Positions 25,081-32,481 of a stretch of DNA of 50,281 bases are shown here, piece after piece. This DNA comes from Clostridia bacterium. GTDB taxonomy: Bacteria > Bacillota > Clostridia > Oscillospirales > CAG-382. A model generated the notes under the pieces. That model made no database searches. It saw nothing but the letters and a program-made list of their open reading frames with translations, and was not told where the DNA came from. Where the stretch lies: NCBI GenBank assembly GCA_017560085.1, contig JAFYPA010000037.1:1-50281 (forward strand), written 5' to 3'. A program made the translations under genes and the position numbers. Positions within the stretch are counted from its first letter, which is position 1, and every line of letters begins with the position of its first letter.

Positions 25081-26136
25081 TCAAGTAGTGTGCAAATGCT
25101 CATGGGGCATTACTGTATGACTATGTTGGTGATTGTTGCTGTCCTCACCGTGGACATGGATATGGGTATGGGTGTGGGTATGGGTATGCTCATGGGAATG
25201 GACAGTATCGCCATGGGTATGTTCGTGGGTATGGGTATGATTATGCTCATGGGTATGTTGCAATTCGATTGTGTCTTTAATCATAAAATATGTGCTGACA
25301 ATCATCACAACCAAGGCAAAGTAGAATTGGATTGCAGGTCTTTCGCCTAAAATCAACATACCAAATGCCACACCAAGAAACGGGGCAACGGAGTAGTAAG
25401 CACTTGTTTTGGTTGCCCCCAAATCTTTCTGGGCCATGACATAGAAATAGATACTCAATCCATAGGCAACAAAGCCAAGCAACAATACGCACACCGTCCA
25501 AAGAACAGAGGGGATGCTTTCACCAATCGTCAAAGCAACAATCAAACTGCCAAGTCCAGAGAAAGTACCTTTGATAACAACGATTTCAATGGAACTCTTA
25601 TTGCTAATCATTCTGGTGCAGTTGTTTTCGATGCCCCAACACAGACACGCACCGAAAACGAACAAAGAACCGCTGTTGAACTCAAATGTCCCAGCACCCT
25701 CAAAAGAAAGGATAACGCTTGCAACCGTCACCAATGTAATGGCAATCCACAATCTTTTGGAGATAACCTCTTTGAAAACAAATAAGGCAATCAGAGAGGT
25801 TGCGACAATCTCAAAATTGTTAATCAGGGAAACATTTGCTGCATTAGAGAATTTGATACCAAACATCAAGAGAATGGGGGCAATGATGTCCAGAATCACC
25901 ATTGCAATCGTGTAGGGCAGTTCCTTCTTTGTCAGCGGTTCGGTGGGTGTTGCCTTTCCTGTTGCCTTGGAAACAATGCTATAAACAAACATTCCCAAAC
26001 CAGCACCTAAATACAAAAATGCTGCCATCATAGTGGGTTCTGCATAACCTAACAGCATTTTGGAAAATGGAACATTGATTGCGTATAGGGCAGCTGCAAC
26101 AATTGCATACATCGTTGCAAGGTTCTTTGTTTTCAT
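25081..26136 (-). CDS. DMT-superfamily (EamA) transporter with a histidine-rich C-terminal tail
   Basis: The first 290 or so residues form a ten-helix drug/metabolite transporter built of two EamA repeats, an inner-membrane exporter or importer fold. The last 60 residues are hydrophilic and hold 23 histidines, mostly as alternating His-Thr or His-Glu pairs (for example HTHEHNHTHTHEHTHG), a composition known from zinc and nickel proteins. EamA carriers do not normally have such a tail, so metal binding or metal-controlled transport is a reasonable inference. GAGGAG lies before the ATG at 26136. The codon choice is unlike that of the neighbouring genes, and the gene is tightly framed by inverted repeats, both hinting at transfer. 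The substrate is unknown. Confidence 0.85.
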   Translation of the reverse strand: MKTKNLATMYAIVAAALYAINVPFSKMLLGYAEPTMMAAFLYLGAGLGMFVYSIVSKATGKATPTEPLTKKELPYTIAMVILDIIAPILLMFGIKFSNAANVSLINNFEIVATSLIALFVFKEVISKRLWIAITLVTVASVILSFEGAGTFEFNSGSLFVFGACLCWGIENNCTRMISNKSSIEIVVIKGTFSGLGSLIVALTIGESIPSVLWTVCVLLLGFVAYGLSIYFYVMAQKDLGATKTSAYYSVAPFLGVAFGMLILGERPAIQFYFALVVMIVSTYFMIKDTIELQHTHEHNHTHTHEHTHGDTVHSHEHTHTHTHTHIHVHGEDSNNHQHSHTVMPHEHLHTT

Positions 26137-26150
26137 CGTGTGTCTCCTCG

Positions 26151-26237
26151 CCAAATTCCAATTTGAAATCAAATGAAGATTGCGAAGCAATCAACCTCGA
26201 TTATGCATTATGCATTATGCATTATGCATTATGCATT
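26151..26237 (-). repeat. Right inverted repeat of the transporter cassette
   Basis: Read on the minus strand: five ATGCATA-type heptamers (26203-26237), CGAGGTT, the hairpin GATTGCTTCGCAATC (26178-26192), and TTCATTTGATTTCAAATTGG. It begins 15 bp before the transporter start codon. Heptamers lie outside and hairpin inside, mirroring the left copy. Confidence 0.85.
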
Positions 26238-26290
26238 TATTATTGTGCATTCCTTTCCTCCATCCTACCACACCGCCTCCGAATTTTATA

Positions 26291-27217
26291 TCACTTTTTT
26301 GCTTTTTCCCGAAGATTCACAATAATTATTCCCACACAAAGAAGCGCAAGCGATGCCATACATCTTGCCGTGAAAACATCCTCTTTGGCTATAAGTGCCG
26401 AGAAAATCGTGCCCGAAACGGGAATTACAAAAGTGAAAACGGAAAGACCGCCTACCTTTGCCTTAGATAGAAGCGTCGCCCAGAGCGTAAATCCCACGGA
26501 GGACACCATTATGAGATAGGACAGAGCAAGAATCGCTCCCGTGCCTATATTTTCAAAGCCTGCTCCGCCGAGCTTTGCTACAATTATCAATAGTCCTCCG
26601 CCTATGAGGAGGTTGTATGCCGTCATTGTGAAGGAGTCCACCGTTTTCGTGATTTCCTTGCCGATTATCGAGCCTATTGCAAAGGCTATTACCGTGAGAA
26701 ATATGAGTCCGTCGCCGATAAGCGAAAATTCCGAGCCTGCGATGTTGCCCGAAAGGGCGATGATTACTCCCGCAAAGCCTATGCAGGAGCCTATTATTTT
26801 TCTGCCGTTTATTTTGTCGTTCTTATATATGAAATGAGATAAAATAATCAGAACGAATGCGCTGGTTGCGGAAATGATGGTGGTTTTCGCTCCGCTTGTA
26901 AATGAAAGTCCCACGTACATAAAGGCGTACTGAAGGAAGGTATACACAAAGCCGTGAAGACCTATCCACGGGATTTTATCCTTCGGCACGGCGGGAAATC
27001 CCTTGCGCTTTATTGCCGAAAACAGCCACACTAGAACGCCCGAGGTAAAAAAGCGGATTCCCGCAAAGAGGATTTTTTCGTACATATTGTCAGTGATGCC
27101 GAAAAGCTCATATCCGATTTTGATGGTGGGCACGGCTGTACCGAAGAGAATATTGCATATTATTGCGCCGAGAATTATGGCAATCGGCGTTTTTGCAGAA
27201 ATTTTTTCAGTATTCAT
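26291..27217 (-). CDS. DMT-superfamily (EamA) transporter
   Basis: A second ten-helix EamA carrier, 308 residues long, with the two-repeat organisation (first repeat beginning ILFGTAVPTIKIG; second beginning with IGDGLIFLTVIAFAIGSIIG). It lacks any histidine tail and is not closely similar in sequence to the cassette transporter downstream, so the two are not a recent duplication. It starts only 4 bp after the stop of the sialidase-fold gene at 27222-28274, so the two form an operon. This suggests it moves a sugar-derived metabolite linked to that enzyme, but the substrate is an inference. Confidence 0.88.
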   Translation of the reverse strand: MNTEKISAKTPIAIILGAIICNILFGTAVPTIKIGYELFGITDNMYEKILFAGIRFFTSGVLVWLFSAIKRKGFPAVPKDKIPWIGLHGFVYTFLQYAFMYVGLSFTSGAKTTIISATSAFVLIILSHFIYKNDKINGRKIIGSCIGFAGVIIALSGNIAGSEFSLIGDGLIFLTVIAFAIGSIIGKEITKTVDSFTMTAYNLLIGGGLLIIVAKLGGAGFENIGTGAILALSYLIMVSSVGFTLWATLLSKAKVGGLSVFTFVIPVSGTIFSALIAKEDVFTARCMASLALLCVGIIIVNLREKAKK

Positions 27218-27221
27218 TGTT

Positions 27222-28274
27222 TTACTCCGCTGTTTTAATTCCGATGGAGGAAAGAGGAACTATGGAAAGCATTGCGTTTTCCTTGTTCTGGTTGTAGCTT
27301 ACATACAGCTTATCACCGTCGACAAATCCGTAAGGATATGACCACTGACGGGTCTTTATGTAAACAGGCTCTTCCTCATAGCCCTTTTTGATATAGTAAA
27401 GACGCTCGAAGCTGTCCTTTCCGACGGCTATGCAGAGGGTATCTCTGTCAATCGGTGTGTTGTAGTTGAAAACAAGATACCTCTCGCCGTTGGGAAGGCT
27501 TCCGCCGTAAACCTTACTCTGACATATGGGAAGGTTTGATTCACACATCGGCGACCATGTTTTTCCGAAGTCAAAGCTTTCCGATACCGCCGCACCCATA
27601 TTTCCTCCGCTTCTTGCGATAAGAAGAAGTCTGTCACCAAAATCAAGCACCGTGCTTTCGCCCCAGAGGTAGGAAAATGCGGGACTTTCAAGCTCGACAA
27701 CCGTCCATTTCCGCATATTGTCGCCGTCGCTTATTGCCACAGCCGCCTTACCGTAGGAAACATCCTCAGCGGCAAGACCTGCCATAATGAAGTTCCCGTC
27801 CTTCATCCGGAACGGCTCGCACATAGGCCAGAACATACCGTCCGTTGCAAAGCCCATATTGCGGTATTTTCCGTTCTCATCCATAAGATAAGCCTCCATA
27901 CGAAGGTCGGGGTATCGCATAATATCGTCATACTGCGCTCTCGGGCAGAAGAACCAGAGCTGTTCGCCTTTTGAAAGATAAACACCGTGACTGCGGGAGT
28001 ATGCGCCGTCCTTTTCGGTGATAAAACGGTAGTCACCGTAATTCTCACCGTCAACCGAGGTAAGCTCTGCAACCTTTGTTGAGTTGTCGTTTTCCCCAAC
28101 AGAGGAATGCGCAAAGGAGGCGTACCATCTATCCTTATGCTTTACAATTGCGTTGCCGAGGAGGAATTTATATCCGTCCTCCTTTGCCGTGTGTATTTTT
28201 ATATGCTTTATGCCGTCAATGGGCTTTATCTCATCAAGTGTGGGGAAGGGGATATTCGGATTCCAGATATTCAT
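27222..28274 (-). CDS. Sialidase-fold (BNR) beta-propeller protein, operon with an EamA transporter
   Basis: The 350-residue protein has the repeated-blade pattern of the sialidase superfamily, with an Asp-box-like SESFDFGKTWSP and repeated aromatic strands (WYASFAHS, YLVFNYN, LYVSYNQN). No signal peptide is visible, so it acts in the cytoplasm. The activity could be a glycosidase on an uncommon acidic sugar; I do not assign one. The ATG at 28274 follows AAAGGCGGT, and a good promoter lies at 28307-28335. An EamA transporter gene follows 4 bp after its stop. Confidence 0.75.
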   Translation of the reverse strand: MNIWNPNIPFPTLDEIKPIDGIKHIKIHTAKEDGYKFLLGNAIVKHKDRWYASFAHSSVGENDNSTKVAELTSVDGENYGDYRFITEKDGAYSRSHGVYLSKGEQLWFFCPRAQYDDIMRYPDLRMEAYLMDENGKYRNMGFATDGMFWPMCEPFRMKDGNFIMAGLAAEDVSYGKAAVAISDGDNMRKWTVVELESPAFSYLWGESTVLDFGDRLLLIARSGGNMGAAVSESFDFGKTWSPMCESNLPICQSKVYGGSLPNGERYLVFNYNTPIDRDTLCIAVGKDSFERLYYIKKGYEEEPVYIKTRQWSYPYGFVDGDKLYVSYNQNKENAMLSIVPLSSIGIKTAE

Positions 28275-28306
28275 TTTTGGTACCGCCTTTGTTTTATTAT
28301 ATTTTG

Positions 28307-28335
28307 ATGATAGCACAGAAAAAGGCAATTGTCAA
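28307..28335 (-). promoter_or_regulatory. Promoter of the sialidase-EamA operon
   Basis: TTGACA (28330-28335), 17 bp and TATCAT (28307-28312) on the minus strand. Confidence 0.75.
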
Positions 28336-28397
28336 TGTACTTTTCGGCTGTGTTGATGGGTGAAACGGATTTGCCGATGTGACACTTCCCCTTTTTT

Positions 28398-28434
28398 GAT
28401 AAAAATACGGGAGATGCATACCGCCTCCCCCGTA
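28398..28434 (-). terminator. Terminator after the amidohydrolase fusion gene
   Basis: On the minus strand a TACGGG...CCCGTA stem with one bulge (28406-28434) is followed by five T residues (28401-28405). Confidence 0.7.
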
Positions 28435-28461
28435 AAACTGATTTTTAAGTGTTTTTTACAT

Positions 28462-30150
28462 TCAGGAACGAATCTTCTTCATCGCCCCCGCACCAACATA
28501 CATCTTACCGCCCGCAAGAACATGCTTCTTCATATTCTCCGCAAAGGAGGAGCAGGCGTATTCGTGTCTTACATTCATTCTTGTGGTGTTCCATCTGAAT
28601 ACATAGCGAAGTCCCGCATAGTCCTCTGTGGTTTCCGATTCTACTCTTGAGAACATATCTCTGAACTTTATGAGATTACTGTCGGACTTCAGCATATTTA
28701 CAAGTGACTTGTCCATAATCCAGGAATGGAAGGTGAAGTGGGTGTATTCGTGCTCGGGATAGTGCTTTTCGTAAAATTCCCTTGCGAGTGCCAGCGATTC
28801 CTTTACCTTTGCGGGGGATATGTCCGCTCCGTTGGGAATGTGGATTTCAAGTATCTTGTCGCCCTTCGAAAGTCCGAGGTCGGGACAGTCAAAGTGGGAT
28901 GTGGATGCCACAAACTCAAGGCTTCCGAGTCTGTAAAGCTCCATCTTCATATGCGACTGAAGCCAGGGGAGCTCACCGAGATAAAGCTCGCCCTTCACAT
29001 CTGTCCACGCCTCTGTCCACAGACGAATGTCGGAAAGGGTGTCGATGAGGATTTTTTCGTCTATGCCCTTTTCCTTGTATTTTCTTTCAACCTCCTCGCA
29101 CATAAACAGGAAGGAGAGAAGATTCTTTCTTCCGTCACGCTCGGAAAGGTCGTAGTTTTCTATAGTGATTGCATCGGAAATCTTATACTCACGGAGTGCC
29201 TGCTCGAATTCGCTGTTGTATTCTATCGGGAAGCCGAGCTTTTCGTACCACTTTCTGCAGATGTCCTTTACCTCTTTGTTTACAAAGGGAATTCGCTCGG
29301 GACGGATGTCGTCGGATTTTCCGAGGAAGCGCATAAGGTTGTCGCAGTAGATTCTCTCGCGTGCTTCAAGGCTTATGCCGAGCTTGTCAAGGATTTTTCT
29401 GTCCATCTCGTAGATGTGGTTGAGTCTCTCGCTCTTGTATCTTTCCGCCCACTGGTCACAGCCGAACATTATGTTGTTCACATTGTCCATATCAACCTCA
29501 ACAAGCTTTGTGAGAAGGTCCTCACGGTAGTTGTCGGGTGTTCCGGGGGTTAAGTCAAAGAACATCTCACAGGGATTTTCACCTCTTGCGAGCATTTTCT
29601 TTCTTGCATCGTCAATTCTGCCGTAGAGAGCTATGCACTCGTCAACCCACGGCCAGGAGCAGTGTCCCAGGGAGAATCGAGCTCCGGGTACTCTGAGCAT
29701 TGCTTCCCAGTATGCAGGTCTGTTGTAAAGGGAAACGTCCTGCGGAAGGCTTGACCAGAGTATTCCCGAATGGAAGAAAATAGGCTTATTGTAGCTTGCG
29801 ATATGTCTGAAAAGCTCAAGACAGCGTTCTTCATTGGCAAAGCAGTTGTGAAGAATAAACTTAAAGCCCGCAATGCCTCTTTCAACGGCGTCCGTTACTC
29901 TCTCGAAGGCGTTTTCCTCGTCGGGGTGCATCCAGAGAACGGGGAAAAGTCTGTCCTCGTAGCCTCTTGTCCACGCCATTACCTGCTCCATTCTTTCCTC
30001 GTAGTCAAAGCCCTTTCCGGGATTTGTGTCGCTTGGCTGCTCGGAGAAGATGCATCCGCCGTAAAAGCCGGATTTTTCAAGCTGTGCTATAAGTGCCTCG
30101 GGGTCGGGTGTGCGTGTTGACGTGTGTATGTGCATATCGTATTTTCTCAT
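28462..30150 (-). CDS. Amidohydrolase domain fused to an acyltransferase-like domain
   Basis: The N-terminal 290 residues are a TIM-barrel metal hydrolase with the full metal site: His7 and His9 (DMHIHTS), His127 (FFHSG), His163 (LGHCSW) and Asp232 (GCDQW). After a helical linker, residues about 340-560 resemble the two-part N-acyltransferase (GNAT-like) module, with LYRLGSLEF, ILEIHIPNG, FHSWIMDKSL and a final YVFRW strand. Such modules are usually separate proteins. The pairing could hydrolyse one bond and acylate the product. GAGGTG precedes the ATG at 30150; a GTG at 30159 is possible but less likely. A promoter at 30185-30213 gives it independent transcription. The acyltransferase label is less sure than the hydrolase. 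Confidence 0.78.
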   Translation of the reverse strand: MRKYDMHIHTSTRTPDPEALIAQLEKSGFYGGCIFSEQPSDTNPGKGFDYEERMEQVMAWTRGYEDRLFPVLWMHPDEENAFERVTDAVERGIAGFKFILHNCFANEERCLELFRHIASYNKPIFFHSGILWSSLPQDVSLYNRPAYWEAMLRVPGARFSLGHCSWPWVDECIALYGRIDDARKKMLARGENPCEMFFDLTPGTPDNYREDLLTKLVEVDMDNVNNIMFGCDQWAERYKSERLNHIYEMDRKILDKLGISLEARERIYCDNLMRFLGKSDDIRPERIPFVNKEVKDICRKWYEKLGFPIEYNSEFEQALREYKISDAITIENYDLSERDGRKNLLSFLFMCEEVERKYKEKGIDEKILIDTLSDIRLWTEAWTDVKGELYLGELPWLQSHMKMELYRLGSLEFVASTSHFDCPDLGLSKGDKILEIHIPNGADISPAKVKESLALAREFYEKHYPEHEYTHFTFHSWIMDKSLVNMLKSDSNLIKFRDMFSRVESETTEDYAGLRYVFRWNTTRMNVRHEYACSSFAENMKKHVLAGGKMYVGAGAMKKIRS

Positions 30151-30184
30151 TTGTGTCACCTCTCTGTATTTGTTTTCAACTCGG

Positions 30185-30213
30185 ATTATATACTTTTTGC
30201 AGCTAAAAGTAAA
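30185..30213 (-). promoter_or_regulatory. Promoter of the amidohydrolase fusion gene
   Basis: TTTACT (30208-30213), 17 bp and TATAAT (30185-30190) on the minus strand. Confidence 0.6.
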
Positions 30214-30252
30214 TACACCGACTTTTGTATAAGGTATAATTTATTTCACTTT

Positions 30253-30984
30253 TCAGAAGGAAGTACCGTTATTGTAGCGAAGAGGAAGATTTTCCTTGAA
30301 GATATGCGAGTCATTGGAATATGTAAGAACTCTCGGAATTGCAAAGCCCTCGCCCACATCCGTAAAGTCTATAACGGTAAGACCGCTGTGCTGCATATCG
30401 AAATGCATTGCAAACTGCGGATAGGGAATATCGAGAATAACACTCATAAATGCAAGACCGAAGCCCGCGTGAGCGAAAAGTGCGACTCTGCTGTTGTTCT
30501 TCTCCGTGATTCTGTACATACCCGTTCCGACAATATGCTCGTAGCCGTGCTTTTTGAAAAGCTCGTCGGCGTTTTCTCTTATTCTGTCGATGCCCTTTTT
30601 GTAGTCGTAGCCCTCAAACATAGGATGGGTGTACCATTCGTGACCCAGCGCAATCACAGACGGATCTGAAAGTTTCACACGCATACCGGGTGTGTCAATA
30701 AGCCAGTTGTGTCTTTCCGTGCCGTCCTCAAGCTTTATTGTATAGGAAAGATCTCGCCACGCGTGGCCCTCGTTTGCAAAGTCAAGAAGCTCCATTTCCT
30801 TCTTGAGCATCTCGCAGGCGGGCTTTGCGGTAAGCTTTGCTCTTTCGCTTGTGGAAGCGTAAATCTTATCAAGTCCGTGCTGTGCAAGTCTTTTTCCGAC
30901 CGCCTCTGCCTGACGCTCTCCGAGAGGTGTAAGGCTGTCGGGGGAATAGATCGGGTCTCCGTGTCTTATGTAGTAGAAAAGCAT
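30253..30984 (-). CDS. Histidine phosphatase family protein, copy 2
   Basis: The enzyme belongs to the phosphoglycerate-mutase-like phosphatases, which use a phospho-histidine intermediate. The RHG motif is at residues 7-9 (YIRHGDPIY), and a second catalytic His lies in ALFAHAGFG. The substrate-binding middle part has many aromatic and charged residues. It is 243 residues long and very similar along its length to the neighbouring gene at 31001-31720 (shared stretches such as SLTPLG and RQAEAVGKRL), so the two arose by tandem duplication. It starts 16 bp after that gene's stop with AAGGAGA in the gap. The substrate may be a sugar phosphate, which is inferred. Confidence 0.88.
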   Translation of the reverse strand: MLFYYIRHGDPIYSPDSLTPLGERQAEAVGKRLAQHGLDKIYASTSERAKLTAKPACEMLKKEMELLDFANEGHAWRDLSYTIKLEDGTERHNWLIDTPGMRVKLSDPSVIALGHEWYTHPMFEGYDYKKGIDRIRENADELFKKHGYEHIVGTGMYRITEKNNSRVALFAHAGFGLAFMSVILDIPYPQFAMHFDMQHSGLTVIDFTDVGEGFAIPRVLTYSNDSHIFKENLPLRYNNGTSF

Positions 30985-31000
30985 TTTGTATCTCCTTAAT

Positions 31001-31720
31001 TTATATTTTTACTCTTTTATTATAAACCGCAGGAAGTCCCTCACGGTAAATATGCGACATATCGGAATAAGTTAAAATTCTCGGATAGGAATACTCACCG
31101 TCGTCGGGAAATTCGATAACTGTCACTCCCGTGTGAGTCATATCAAAGCTCAGCGCAAAATAGGGATAAGGAATATCCAGCACAAGGGATAAAAAGGCAA
31201 TTCCGAAGCCCTGATGCGCAAAAAGTGCAACTCTCTTTTTATTGGGGCTTACCGCTCTGTATCTTCCCGAATATCGCTCATGCTCATACCCGAGCGAGGC
31301 AAAAAGTGCATCGGCGTTATCCGCAATTCTCTCCATGCCCTTTGCAAAGTTATATTTTGCGATGCTTTCGTGCTCATACCACTTAAAGCCAAGCGCACGA
31401 AGCTCAGGGTTTGTCAGAATCTGCCGACCGTCCGCCGAATGGAACAGCCACCCCTTCTTACCGTCCGAGGCACGGTTAATGGTAAGCTCACGGTAAGCGT
31501 GGGTTTCATTGGCAAAGTCCAGAAGCTCCGCCTCCATACGAAGCATTTCGCAAGTGGGCTTTGAGGTAAGAACGGCACGCTCGGAGGTGGAGGTATATAT
31601 TTTATCAAGTCCGTACTGTGAAAGTCTCTTGCCGACGGCTTCTGCCTGACGAAGTCCAAGCGGTGTAAGGCTGTCCGGCTCATATATCGGGTCGCCGTGG
31701 CGGATGTAGTAGAATAACAT
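31001..31720 (-). CDS. Histidine phosphatase family protein, copy 1
   Basis: The first gene of a tandem pair, 239 residues long, with the same RHG motif (residues 7-9) and second His (ALFAHQGFG) as its paralogue. Differences cluster in the central cap region that decides substrate choice: for example, the first copy lacks the HNWLIDTPGMR segment of the other. The two may have split specificities or form a heteromer. AAAGGAG precedes the ATG. Immediately upstream lies the left repeat of the GNAT cassette, so the original upstream promoter may have been displaced. Confidence 0.88.
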   Translation of the reverse strand: MLFYYIRHGDPIYEPDSLTPLGLRQAEAVGKRLSQYGLDKIYTSTSERAVLTSKPTCEMLRMEAELLDFANETHAYRELTINRASDGKKGWLFHSADGRQILTNPELRALGFKWYEHESIAKYNFAKGMERIADNADALFASLGYEHERYSGRYRAVSPNKKRVALFAHQGFGIAFLSLVLDIPYPYFALSFDMTHTGVTVIEFPDDGEYSYPRILTYSDMSHIYREGLPAVYNKRVKI

Positions 31721-31764
31721 TGGTTCTCCTTTTGCGGATGGTTTGAATTGTGTAGTTGAGGGGG

Positions 31765-31870
31765 GGAATGCAGAATGCGGAATTTAATGCATAATGCATA
31801 ATGCATAATGCATAATGCATAATGCATAATCGAGGTTGATTGCTTCGCAATCTGCGTTTTAAGATTAAAT
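31765..31870 (+). repeat. Left inverted repeat of the GNAT cassette
   Basis: Diverged heptamers (ATGCAGA, ATGCGGA) at about 31769-31782 lead into six exact ATGCATA units (31787-31828), then CGAGGTT and the hairpin GATTGCTTCGCAATC (31838-31852), then AT-rich sequence reaching the gene's stop codon. It faces the repeat at 32411-32479 in inverted orientation. Confidence 0.88.
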
Positions 31871-32395
31871 TTATTTATTGAGTAAATTCCATTCTTGGCG
31901 GGTTATTGCATATGCGTATGAGATTTCGTTGTTGGGGTCGGGGTATTCCTTTACCTTTTTCATTCCGATGGCAATGGCGGTGGAGTATGAGGCGATGTTT
32001 GTATGTTTCATATAGGAGTACAGACAATCATATTCCGTATTTTCGAATGCCCAGTCTCTGACCGCTCTTGCAGCCTCGCTTCCGAAGCCTTGTCTCTGGT
32101 ATTTCTTGTGAATGTGATACCCGATTTCGGGAAGATATTCACCATCGATATTTTGAATTGTTATACCGCAATCGCCGATAAATTTTTCGTTTTCCTTAAG
32201 AATCACAGCCCATAAACCAAAGCCATGCTCCCGATATCTCCGGATATTGCGTTCAATCCAACCCCTTGTCATTTCCGAATCATAAGGCTTCGGATAATGC
32301 CGCATAGTTTCCGCATCGGACAAAATCTCAAACAGAGCCTCAAAATCCTCAGAGCTGTATTCCCTCAACATCAACCGTGCAGTTTCAATCACCAT
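31871..32395 (-). CDS. GNAT-family N-acetyltransferase (RimJ/RimL type)
   Basis: The enzyme would transfer an acetyl group from acetyl-CoA to an amine of a protein or small molecule. The 174-residue length and the strands TARLMLREYSSEDFEALFEI, LWAVILKEN, GDCGIT and EIGYHIHKKYQRQGFGSEAA (the acetyl-CoA pyrophosphate loop, Q/RxxGxG/A) fit GNAT, most like the RimJ/RimL group. GGTGGAG precedes the ATG. Codon choice is more AT-rich than in neighbouring genes. It is framed on both sides by inverted heptamer-hairpin repeats that reach within a few bases of the gene. The target is unknown; it may be an acquired stress or drug-tolerance gene. Confidence 0.85.
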   Translation of the reverse strand: MVIETARLMLREYSSEDFEALFEILSDAETMRHYPKPYDSEMTRGWIERNIRRYREHGFGLWAVILKENEKFIGDCGITIQNIDGEYLPEIGYHIHKKYQRQGFGSEAARAVRDWAFENTEYDCLYSYMKHTNIASYSTAIAIGMKKVKEYPDPNNEISYAYAITRQEWNLLNK

Positions 32396-32410
32396 TTCTC
32401 CACCAATTAA

Positions 32411-32479
32411 AATTCAATAAATGAAGATTGCGAAGCAATCAACATCAATTATGCATTATGCATTATGCATTATGCATTA
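32411..32479 (-). repeat. Right inverted repeat of the GNAT cassette
   Basis: Read on the minus strand: four ATGCATA-type units (32451-32478), TGATGTT, the hairpin GATTGCTTCGCAATC (32426-32440) and TTCATTTATTGAATTTT. Heptamers outside, hairpin inside, as in the other cassette. The stop of the AEC transporter gene follows directly. Confidence 0.88.
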
Positions 32480-32481
32480 AT

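Noticed and set aside
25081..25270. Tandem DNA repeats in the transporter tail as a separate genetic element
   Set aside because: The low-complexity DNA simply encodes the His-rich tail in frame.
19683..28274. Firm calls of true sialidase (GH33) for the propeller proteins
   Set aside because: Asp boxes and fold are visible, but I could not place the arginine triad and catalytic Tyr/Glu with confidence, so only the fold is claimed.
28726..29553. A 275-codon plus-strand frame opposite the amidohydrolase fusion
   Set aside because: Antisense shadow; the minus-strand protein has a complete metal site.
31785..31830. CRISPR array at the tandem ATGCATA repeats
   Set aside because: The unit is 7 bp with no spacers; it is a tandem repeat, not a repeat-spacer array, and no cas gene is in the window.
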